Source: Nodosilinea sp. PGN35
Lineage (GTDB): Bacteria; Cyanobacteriota; Cyanobacteriia; Phormidesmidales; Phormidesmidaceae
Direction of reading: 5' to 3'
Length of the DNA: 32,907 bases
Assembly: GCF_029109325.1 (NCBI RefSeq)
Contig: NZ_JAQKQJ010000008.1
Span: 184,515 to 217,421 of the forward strand
Shown here: one piece after another, positions 8,019 through 14,059 of the stretch
Numbering within the stretch: position 1 is the first letter of the stretch
Layout: each line of letters starts with the position of its first letter
Position numbers and translations under genes: made by a program
Notes under the pieces: generated by a model
Told to the model about the DNA's origin: nothing
What the model saw: only the letters and a program-made list of their open reading frames with translations
The model's database searches: none

Positions 8019-8184
8019 GTAGGGTGCATTCGCGGCCTAAAGCAAACCTTGCAATGTGCAGCGCTCTTTGCCCTGGCCGCAATGCACCGCCAGCGTCAAG
8101 CCCGACATTGGGAGCGGTGCATTGCGGCCCGAAAGCTCAATCTGGGAGCTTTGCTCATGGTGAGGGGCCGCGAATGCACCCTAC
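8019..8184. repeat. Nested inverted repeat (MITE-like palindromic element)
   Basis: The outer arms 8019-8037 and 8166-8184 are perfect 19-bp inverted repeats (GTAGGGTGCATTCGCGGCC). The inner arms 8075-8089 and 8115-8129 are perfect 15-bp inverted repeats (GGCCGCAATGCACCG). The four arms share one core, GTGCATT(C)GCGGCC, so the element looks like two hairpins in head-to-head arrangement. It carries no coding frame I trust. A non-autonomous mobile repeat or REP-type element is the likeliest nature. Confidence 0.85.
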
Positions 8185-8213
8185 CGGTGGAGCAAATGAT
8201 CGCTCACGACAAT

Positions 8214-8297
8214 GACCTCACCACTCACGGGGATGGCTTCACCATTCACGAGGATGGCTTCACCGCTGGCGAGGATGACCTCACCACTCACGAGGAT
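8214..8297 (+). repeat. Four tandem 21-bp repeats
   Basis: Four successive 21-bp units begin at 8214, with the pattern GGCTTCACCxxTCACGAGGAT, and partial units lie on either side. The unit length is a multiple of three and one frame reads DLTTHGD, GFTIHED, GFTAGED, DLTTHED. That frame starts inside rmuC and has no start signal, so I treat this as a repeat rather than a gene. Confidence 0.75.
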
Positions 8298-8351
8298 GGT
8301 CTCAGCATAAGTCGCTGACTATAGGTATGAGTTAAAGATGCAATGTCTCCT

Positions 8352-8378
8352 GTAGAGGCAAACGCCGTTTGCCCTTAC
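8352..8378. repeat. GTAGRGGCAAAC palindrome
   Basis: A hairpin with arms GGCAAAC/GTTTGCC, bounded by GTAG and TTAC. It is one of the dispersed GTAGGG-family palindromes. The rest of the gap between rmuC (ends 7963) and 8476 holds only the repeats listed here. Confidence 0.55.
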
Positions 8379-8475
8379 CCTAAGGCACGCCCCAATTCGG
8401 TAGCACCAGAACCAATTTTTGGCATTTGCCAAAGGGGGCGCATATGATGGACGACATCAATACCCAAAACAAACC

Positions 8476-8940
8476 ATGTTTAGAAAGCAGCCCCCGCCCG
8501 AGCCATCTAAACCTGGCCAGCCCACCCAGTCCCAAAGCCTCAGCAACGTAACCCTAACTGGGGGCATGGTGCAGATGGGGCAGGCCGGGCGCGACCTACA
8601 GCAAAACCAGACGGGCGACCTGCAAACCCAGCAGCAGGGCTTGACTGGTGCAGAGGTGGTAACCCTGCTGGAACAGCTAGAAATAGCCGTTAAAAGTGCG
8701 GCTATTGCCCCGGCACAGCAAGAAGAATTGCTGGACTATCTACGCCCGGCCAAACGAGAGGCGGCCAAAGAAACACCGAGTAAAGAGCTGGTGGGGCAAA
8801 ACCTGAAGCAGGTGAGCGAAACCATGCAAACCCTGAAAGAGACTACTGAAGCCGGAAAAAGCCTTTGGCAGACGGGAGCCGAAATCTTTAAAACCGTCGC
8901 GCCCTGGATTGGAGTAGCAGCGGCGGTTTTTGGAGTGTAG
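8476..8940 (+). CDS. Small partner protein of NACHT module: N-terminal adaptor motif, helices, C-terminal membrane segment
   Basis: 154 residues from the ATG at 8476. The frame can be extended to a TTG at 8419, but the extension looks non-coding. Residues 1-30 are Pro/Gln/Ser-rich. Residues 32-48 carry VQMGQAGRDLQQNQTGD, which resembles VQLTQADRDAVSFQNSHD in the N-terminus of the NACHT protein encoded 168 nt downstream. Residues about 57-140 are predicted helical and charged. The last residues, VAPWIGVAAAVFGV, form a short hydrophobic tail. I do not recognise a named family. By analogy with paired effector and NTPase proteins that share an N-terminal adaptor in bacterial STAND systems, this may be the effector or adaptor of the NACHT protein. 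No Shine-Dalgarno site precedes 8476; a good one precedes an overlapping frame at 8444. Confidence 0.6.
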   Translation: MFRKQPPPEPSKPGQPTQSQSLSNVTLTGGMVQMGQAGRDLQQNQTGDLQTQQQGLTGAEVVTLLEQLEIAVKSAAIAPAQQEELLDYLRPAKREAAKETPSKELVGQNLKQVSETMQTLKETTEAGKSLWQTGAEIFKTVAPWIGVAAAVFGV

Positions 8941-8950
8941 TGTTAAATCT

Positions 8951-9040
8951 GAATCGCACAACCCCGATGCCAAACAGGCAAATTGTTTAGGGGCAAACAG
9001 CGTTTGCCCAGCCCAACCAGGGATAGCCAAGGCGGATTCG
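8951..9040. repeat. 90-bp dispersed repeat, copy 1
   Basis: Closely matches 24622-24711 over the same 90-bp length (GAATCGCACAA at the start, then a CAAAC/GTTTG palindrome, then GGATTC). It sits between the two genes of the NACHT module, straight after the first stop codon. The embedded palindrome at 8988-9010 belongs to the GTAGGGGCAAAC type. Confidence 0.8.
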
Positions 9041-9108
9041 TTCTAACCAAAAATCTGCGCGAACGAAGATTCAAAGAGCTAGAAAGGCGTGCAGGATAAG
9101 CCTGAGTA

Positions 9109-11235
9109 ATGACATCGCAAGAGCAGCGCGTTGACGGCAGCCAAATTGAAGATAGCCAGGTGCAGCTCACCCAGGCCGATCGCGATGCGGTTAGCTTTCA
9201 AAACAGCCACGACAATCGGGTCACGATCAACAACACTATCCTGCGGTTGTTTGGTCAGCCTGTTTCCTCTGCTGTGGATTGGGATTGGGCTATACGGCTG
9301 CTAGAGCAAAAACAACTCCCAGAGATTCGCAAGCGATTGACCGATACCCTGGGCCGAGAACGTGTGCTGATGGCCGTGGGGCTGCAAGAGCAGTTGGGCT
9401 GGGTGGGACGCTCTCCGCTAGAAGCCGAGCGGGTTTTGCAGATCAACGGCAGCGACCAAGGCCACCTTGACCCCCGCCAGCTACTGATTGAAACCTTTGG
9501 TCGCGACGACATTGCTGGAAAGCTGCTGATTTTAGGCACTCCAGGGGCGGGCAAAACCACCGCCCTGCTGAGCTTGGCCGAGCAGCTAGTTTGTGGCGCA
9601 TTAGCCAAGCCAAAAACCGTAATACCCGTGCTGTTTGAGCTTTCGACCTGGCGCAAAGATAACCAGAGCATTCGCGACTGGCTGATTGAGCAGATGTATG
9701 AGCAGCACGGCGGCAACCGCAAAGCCAAACTCTACGAGCAGTGGCTCGATCAGCAGGTGTTGCTGCCGCTGCTGGATGGTTTGGATGAATTAGGGTTTGA
9801 GCGGCAGCAGAAATGTACGCAGAAGCTCAACGAGTTTGCGCGGCAGTACCCGAAGCTGGTGGTCTGTTGTCGGGCAAAGGAATTCGCCCAGGCGAATATT
9901 AAGCTCAACACGCTGAATGGGGCCGTTTGCTTGGAGCCACTGTCGAATGAGCAAATTCAGACCTATTTGGAGATGCAACAGTCGCCGCTGTGGTCGGTGA
10001 TTGAGTCTAGCCCTACGCTGCAAACCCTCTTGGAACCGACTGATGAGGGCGATCCGGGGCTGCTGCGAATTCCGCTGTTTATCACTCTGGCAGCTAGCGT
10101 ATACGACTCCCAGCATTCGTTTCGCACCAAAGCAGAATTGCTGAATCAATACGTTGATCGCCAGTTGTCGCCAGAGGTGCGAGAGAGCGATCGCCGGAGC
10201 AACCTGGAAAAACGTGATTGGGCCTACAAAACGCCAGAGCTAGAGCCAGACTGGCGGCAAACCGAACGGACGCTGACATGGCTTGCGCGACAGCTCCAGC
10301 AAACCAACACAGTAGAAATTCTCATTGAGCAGATTCAGCCCAGTTGGTTAGAGACAGAGCGAGCGCAACGACTATATCTGTTGATTAGCGGGCTGATTTT
10401 AGGACTTATCGGTGGGGCAATTGGTGGGCTGTTTGGCGGGTTGGCTTTCGGACTGCCTTTCGGACTGTTTGGTGGAATGACTGGCGGAATGACTGGCGTG
10501 ATTATTGGTGGGTCGGACGACGATATTACACCAGTTTGGTCATTCAAAACTTCGATATCGCATAACGTACGACAAGGAATTTTAAAGCCGTTAAGAATTT
10601 GGCTAATTAGCGGGCTAATTTTAGGACTGATTTGGGGGCTAATTTCAAGGCTGATTTCAGGGCTAATCATTGGGCCGATTTTAGGGCTGAGTTATGGATT
10701 AATCGGTGGGCTAATTAGCTTGCTAATTAGTGGGCATGATGTTCAGCTAATTAGCGAGGTAATTGACATCAGTAGTTTGCTTGGCAGAGTGAAGCAAGGG
10801 TCACTACCAAATCAAGACATATGGAACTCGCTTCAAAGCTTTCTGTGGACGACTCTCTTCAGCTATCCCCTGGTTGTTGTTATGATGTTTGGAGCACTAG
10901 AGCTACCTCAAATCCCTCAAATCAGCAACCAGAGCATTACAGATGGAGAAGCTATTAGGGTAATCTTCCATTCCTTTTGGGAGGTGTTCCCCCAACTTTC
11001 GCTGCCAAGTATTTTTGGTGCGTTGATCTTTGGTTTTTCACAGGGCGGAGGAGCAGCCTGCGTTCAACATGTTTGCTTACGGTTTGTGCTCTGGCAGAGC
11101 GGCGTTGCTCCCTGGCACCTAGCCAAGTTCCTCAATTACTGTGTCGAGCGTCGGCTCTTGCAGCGGGTCGGCGGTCGCTATCGCTTCTTACACCGCGAGC
11201 TGCTAGACCACTTCGCTCAGCGGCCAGCCCCATAG
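9109..11235 (+). CDS. Membrane-associated NACHT-domain NTPase (NLR-like STAND protein)
   Basis: 708 residues. The N-terminus (11-43) carries the polar adaptor-like motif shared with the upstream gene. The NACHT ATPase follows: Walker A GTPGAGKTT (143-151), Walker B LLPLLDGLDEL (D223, D226, E227), then CCRAKEFAQ and LEPLSNEQIQTYL typical of the NACHT helical region. From about 420 to 545 the chain is a Gly/Leu/Ile-rich set of membrane helices with repeated ISGLILGLI and GLFGG motifs. Another hydrophobic part lies around 585-680, and VERRLLQRVGGRYRFLHRELLDHFAQ closes the protein, as in other cyanobacterial NACHT membrane proteins. STAND NTPases are conflict or signalling switches that oligomerise on sensing a trigger. 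Here there are no LRR, TPR or WD repeats, so the membrane part may be the sensor or the killing device (inference). Base composition is visibly less GC-rich than in the flanks. Confidence 0.85.
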   Translation: MTSQEQRVDGSQIEDSQVQLTQADRDAVSFQNSHDNRVTINNTILRLFGQPVSSAVDWDWAIRLLEQKQLPEIRKRLTDTLGRERVLMAVGLQEQLGWVGRSPLEAERVLQINGSDQGHLDPRQLLIETFGRDDIAGKLLILGTPGAGKTTALLSLAEQLVCGALAKPKTVIPVLFELSTWRKDNQSIRDWLIEQMYEQHGGNRKAKLYEQWLDQQVLLPLLDGLDELGFERQQKCTQKLNEFARQYPKLVVCCRAKEFAQANIKLNTLNGAVCLEPLSNEQIQTYLEMQQSPLWSVIESSPTLQTLLEPTDEGDPGLLRIPLFITLAASVYDSQHSFRTKAELLNQYVDRQLSPEVRESDRRSNLEKRDWAYKTPELEPDWRQTERTLTWLARQLQQTNTVEILIEQIQPSWLETERAQRLYLLISGLILGLIGGAIGGLFGGLAFGLPFGLFGGMTGGMTGVIIGGSDDDITPVWSFKTSISHNVRQGILKPLRIWLISGLILGLIWGLISRLISGLIIGPILGLSYGLIGGLISLLISGHDVQLISEVIDISSLLGRVKQGSLPNQDIWNSLQSFLWTTLFSYPLVVVMMFGALELPQIPQISNQSITDGEAIRVIFHSFWEVFPQLSLPSIFGALIFGFSQGGGAACVQHVCLRFVLWQSGVAPWHLAKFLNYCVERRLLQRVGGRYRFLHRELLDHFAQRPAP

Positions 11236-11310
11236 CGCTTTCTTTCCTTATCCGCACCGCCAAAGCTAACCACCCCAAAGCCATCCAAAGCCCCAGCAAA
11301 GTAAAGATAA

Positions 11311-11613
11311 ATGAAATTTGAAATCCTTACCCCGCTTGGGTTTACCGTCAGAACCTCAGAAAGCTACTGGCAGCGCTTGATTGTCAAACATCCCGATATT
11401 GCCGATTTAGAAGAGCTGGTTCAACAAGCCCTCGGTGACCCCGACGAAGTTCGCCGCAGCAGCCGAGACGATGGCGTGCTCCTGTTTTACTTAGCACGCA
11501 GTGAGAAACGTTGGGTAGTCGCTGTAGCACGGCGCTTAAATGGAGATGGGTTTCTCATTACGGCATACCAAACCGACGCAATTAAAGAAGGAGAATCCGT
11601 GTGGCACAGGTAA
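11311..11613 (+). CDS. Small RNase-like toxin candidate (DUF4258/PBECR-like)
   Basis: 100 residues. YWQRLIVKHPDIADLEELVQQALGDPDEVRRS, then LLFYLAR...RWVVAVARR and ITAYQTDAIKEGESVW, follows the pattern of small proteins of the barnase/EndoU/colicin/RelE-like group, often annotated DUF4258 or PBECR. These commonly pair with DUF2283 proteins. The next gene is a DUF2283 homologue and overlaps it by 13 nt, so the two are co-translated. I infer a toxin-antitoxin or phage-type nuclease pair; function is unproven. Confidence 0.6.
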   Translation: MKFEILTPLGFTVRTSESYWQRLIVKHPDIADLEELVQQALGDPDEVRRSSRDDGVLLFYLARSEKRWVVAVARRLNGDGFLITAYQTDAIKEGESVWHR

Positions 11614-11828
11614 AAGTCTTCTACGAACCCGAAACAGAATTGCTGACCGTCTTTTGGCAACCGCCCCGCAAAGACCAGATCAGCACCGAGCTAGGCGATG
11701 GCGTCATCCTGATCAAAGACTCCACCACTGGTGAACCCATTGGCGTCGAAATTCTCTCATACCACCCTGGCGATAACCGTTTTGACACCGTCAGCGTCGA
11801 GCTAGGTCAGCTAAGTCCAGTGCAGTAG
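11601..11828 (+). CDS. DUF2283 family small protein (antitoxin candidate)
   Basis: 75 residues, GTG start at 11601, overlapping the end of the preceding gene. VKVFYEPETELLTVFWQ, DGVILIKDSTTGEPIGVEILSY and the C-terminal hydrophobic alternation match the compact beta-sheet DUF2283 family, members of which often accompany a small DUF4258-like gene. AAAGAAGGAGAA upstream (11584-11595) is a good ribosome-binding site and supports the GTG start. Predicted to neutralise or regulate the upstream protein. Confidence 0.7.
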   Translation: MAQVKVFYEPETELLTVFWQPPRKDQISTELGDGVILIKDSTTGEPIGVEILSYHPGDNRFDTVSVELGQLSPVQ

Positions 11829-11836
11829 GCAACCTA

Positions 11837-11940
11837 GACGCTCCAGCGTCGCCTAAATCCAGGGCGCAGGAGCGCCCAAGGCAGCGTTCCCACGCAGAGC
11901 GCGGGGACGATGATGAGTCACAATACACCGCTTACGGTGT
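11837..11940. repeat. Intergenic palindromes between two small gene pairs
   Basis: Contains GACGCTCCAGCGTC (11837-11850, a palindrome) and the perfect hairpin ACACCG-CTTA-CGGTGT (11925-11940), with a CGTTCCCACGC...GCG segment between them that resembles common cyanobacterial repeat debris. Neither hairpin has a T run, so no terminator is claimed. Confidence 0.5.
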
Positions 11941-11996
11941 CAGGCATCTCGCTAAAGTTAGGATGAGGGAGTATATTTAAGCTCTCTGGTAGCGCT

Positions 11997-12248
11997 ATGC
12001 ACAGCCTTTCTATCCCCTACCCCGACGACTTGCTCATTACCTCGGGTAAATCGCCCCAGGCGCTTGAGGCTGAGCTGGCTTTTTTGCTTGCGGTCAAACT
12101 CTTCGAGCTGCACCGTCTCTCTCTGGGCAAAGCCGCCACCTTTTGCGGCATGGACAAACTACGCTTTATGTACGAACTGGGGCGGCTGCAAATACCCGTC
12201 ATTAACTTAGACGACGACCAAATCGCCGACGAACTCCGCGATGACTAA
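11997..12248 (+). CDS. UPF0175 family protein (antitoxin)
   Basis: 83 residues. The segment LEAELAFLLAVKLFELHRLSLGKAATFCGMDKLRFMYELGRLQIPVINLDDDQIADELRDD is the UPF0175 pattern: a degenerate helix-turn-helix-like domain. Members commonly precede a DUF3368 PIN toxin. The stop codon overlaps the start of that PIN gene by 8 nt, so the two form an operon. The antitoxin role is inferred from family and arrangement. Confidence 0.85.
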   Translation: MHSLSIPYPDDLLITSGKSPQALEAELAFLLAVKLFELHRLSLGKAATFCGMDKLRFMYELGRLQIPVINLDDDQIADELRDD

Positions 12249-12720
12249 CGCCGCCATCGTTGCCGACAGCAGCCCCCTCATCGCCCTGGCCATTATCGAG
12301 CAACTTGACCTACTCCCCCAGCTCTATCAAAGCGTCTATGCTCCCCCAGCTGTTTGGGATGAAGTCGCCGTTAAAGGTATCGGTTTACCAGGGGCACAGG
12401 CTGTAAGTCAGGTGCCGTGGCTGACGATTCAAGCTCCAGAACCAGCCATTCTAGAACCCCTGCTGATCTTGGTTGATCGAGGAGAGGCCGAAGCCATTGC
12501 TCTGGCCCAAGCCATCCCCAATAGCACCGTGTTACTCGACGACGCCCAAGCCCGCCGGGTCGCTGAGCGGTTAGCTATCCGCCGCATTGGCACCCTAGGC
12601 ATCTTGCGCCGCGCCAAAAATGCAGGCTTAATACTGGCGTTAAAGCCTTACATTCAAACCATGCAGGCAACGGTATTTATATTCGCTCTAGTTTGGTTGA
12701 GGTTGTGCTGCGAGACGTAG
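12241..12720 (+). CDS. DUF3368 PIN-domain (VapC-like) toxin, C-terminus frameshifted
   Basis: 159 residues as it stands. IVADSSPLIALA (D9), GEAEAIALA (E82) and LLDDAQARRVAE (D100/D101) supply the acidic residues of a PIN RNase, and RRIGTLGILRRAKNAGLI is characteristic of DUF3368. After Q142 the frame reads ATVFIFALVWLRLCCET, which is not family-like. Adding one G at about 12666 gives GNGIYIRSSLVEVVLRDVGETP and a stop at 12732-12734, exactly the expected C-terminus. A 1-nt deletion in a GGG run, or a sequencing error, is therefore likely. The acidic core remains, but the final helix is lost, so activity is uncertain. Confidence 0.85.
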   Translation: MTNAAIVADSSPLIALAIIEQLDLLPQLYQSVYAPPAVWDEVAVKGIGLPGAQAVSQVPWLTIQAPEPAILEPLLILVDRGEAEAIALAQAIPNSTVLLDDAQARRVAERLAIRRIGTLGILRRAKNAGLILALKPYIQTMQATVFIFALVWLRLCCET

Positions 12721-12885
12721 GCGAAACCCCGTAAGAGCAAGTGGCATTTGCCTGGCCCCATCCCCGGCCATACCCACAAGATTTGGCCCTGCCCACGATC
12801 GCAACGCCACAGGCCCTATCTGGTGCGATCGCCTTGGCCCCTCCCGAGAAGACCGTCATCGCCCTAGGGCATTTCGATAGGACGC

Positions 12886-12900
12886 AGAAACCGGGTTTCT
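12886..12900. repeat. AGAAACCGGGTTTCT palindrome
   Basis: A 15-bp near-perfect palindrome frequently met in cyanobacterial intergenic DNA. The surrounding gap (12735-12983) shows no gene. Confidence 0.5.
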
Positions 12901-12983
12901 AGCCGCTCGGGTGTCTTGCACAAAGCAATACGGTATCAGCTATCTCCCTGAAGTAGGATGAAAGCATATCAAGGGGCAAAAGC

Positions 12984-13217
12984 ATGACCTCATCGGCACA
13001 ACCAGAGCCCACCCTGGGAGACGTAATCAGTAAACTCGACGACCTGAGTAGTGATGTCGAGCGGTTAACCAAGGATGTTGAGGCCAAAAACACCCAGTTT
13101 GAAAAATGGGACGGGCGGCTGTGGGGGCTCACTCTGGGGCTGATTGGCACCGCCTGGACGGCCATCTTTGCGGCCTCGGCGGTGGTCATCACCCGCATTT
13201 TGTCAGGGGGCAATTAG
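12984..13217 (+). CDS. Small coiled-coil membrane protein, unknown function
   Basis: 77 residues. Residues about 11-40 form a heptad-rich segment (VISKLDDLSSDVERLTKDVEA), and residues about 50-72 form one membrane helix (LTLGLIGTAWTAIFAASAVVI). The layout resembles small holin-associated or XhlA-like proteins, but I cannot assign it to a family. AAGGGG lies 9 nt before the ATG. It lies in the accessory region between the PIN toxin and the truncated SUKH gene. Confidence 0.6.
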   Translation: MTSSAQPEPTLGDVISKLDDLSSDVERLTKDVEAKNTQFEKWDGRLWGLTLGLIGTAWTAIFAASAVVITRILSGGN

Positions 13218-13399
13218 CCGTCTAGTCTCGTTGCGCCTGTACGGTTGTTCTACAGGGGCACTTGCTGTACCGTATTTTTGCGGGGAATGTATCTAGTACT
13301 GCCTGGCAGAAATATGGCCACCGTTGCTGAGGTTGTCAGGTCTCGGGTGTCAGGTGTTAGGAATGGTTGGCTGACTTATGCCTCAGGGGTACTAAGACG

Positions 13400-13431
13400 G
13401 GCGTAAGGGAAGTTGCTGCTTCCCCTACGCC
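13400..13431. repeat. Hairpin between convergent genes
   Basis: GGCGTAAGGGAAG and CTTCCCCTACGCC pair at 12 of 13 positions around a 6-nt loop. It lies between the ends of a plus-strand and a minus-strand gene and could stop transcription, but there is no T run. It may be another palindromic repeat. Confidence 0.5.
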
Positions 13432-13455
13432 CTGAGACATCCCAACTTAAACCGG

Positions 13456-13689
13456 CTAAGTGAGATGCCCTCCAGCTCCAAAACAACCTTGGCCAAAAGT
13501 TTTGCAAAATGCCTTATAGTCCTCCGAAAATTTAACTCCTAGTCTCGCTTCGGAGGCGATAAAATCGTCATCTTCAGAGTTTATTGTGGAGATGGGTTCA
13601 CTTTGTGAGATCGAACTTGGTAATATTTCTACCCTAGACAGTAGGGAAATCCATTTGCCAATACTTTCATTTTTCATGGTTGGCAACAT
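13456..13689 (-). CDS. Truncated SMI1/KNR4 (SUKH) immunity-like protein
   Basis: 77 residues. FIASEARLGVKFSEDYKAFCKTFGQGCFG is the SMI1/KNR4 (SUKH) signature helix and loop, but the protein stops nine residues later at AGGHLT. SUKH proteins usually run to about 130-180 residues, so the C-terminal half is missing. The following DNA is repeat-rich spacer. SUKH proteins are immunity partners of contact-dependent or polymorphic toxins; no matching toxin is present. Probably a remnant. The start could also be the ATG at 13677. Confidence 0.6.
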   Translation of the reverse strand: MLPTMKNESIGKWISLLSRVEILPSSISQSEPISTINSEDDDFIASEARLGVKFSEDYKAFCKTFGQGCFGAGGHLT

Positions 13690-13722
13690 TGAATTCGCTT
13701 TTATCTTCTAATGTCTCTTGCA

Positions 13723-13754
13723 CAAAAGTTGTAGGGTGGGCACTGCCCACCATT
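13723..13754. repeat. 32-bp direct repeat, right copy
   Basis: The second copy of the 7969-8000 repeat, with one mismatch. Its GTAGGGTGGGCACTGCCCACC core also pairs with an inverted, 20-of-22 matching copy at 13941-13962. Confidence 0.85.
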
Positions 13755-13962
13755 GTTCTCAGCAACCAACCAGAAGCCTAAACCTATCTATCCTAGTCCT
13801 CACCATAGGCTAATTATTATTGTATCTACACCCTTTGCGGCACTGTTTTGCTTACCTCGATACCGTTTTTCGGTGGCTTATAGCAGAGAGGACGTAATTT
13901 AAGGGGGAATGGGATAGGAGGTGGAAGAGCCAGGGTTTGGTGGTGGGCAGTGCCAAACCTAC
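13731..13962. mobile_element. MITE-like segment bounded by inverted repeats
   Basis: GTAGGGTGGGCACTGCCCACCA at 13731-13752 (22 nt; 20 of 22 positions match) faces its inverted copy at 13941-13962. The enclosed sequence is AT-richer and has no convincing gene. It may be a small non-autonomous element, or simply two independent palindromes. It occupies most of the gap before the amylase gene. Confidence 0.45.
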
Positions 13963-14059
13963 TTAGTTTGAAATATGCCGCAAGGTAGACCGAAAAATCT
14001 AAAGGAACCTGCCATAATCCCGAAGTCACCATTATTTTCCTAAAAGGATCGTACAGATT

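Noticed and set aside
7878..8318. Open frame running from inside rmuC through the palindrome and the 21-bp repeats
   Set aside because: It starts in another frame of rmuC, has no ribosome-binding site, and runs through palindromic non-coding DNA. Only the repeat part looks regular.
8190..8320. CRISPR-like array
   Set aside because: The 21-bp units are contiguous and degenerate, with no spacers and no cas genes nearby.
13731..13962. Complete insertion sequence
   Set aside because: Only about 230 bp, no transposase frame and no visible target duplication; kept only as a MITE-like candidate.
13826..14032. 68-codon minus-strand frame before the amylase gene
   Set aside because: Lies largely in the MITE-like segment, with no start signal and no recognisable sequence.
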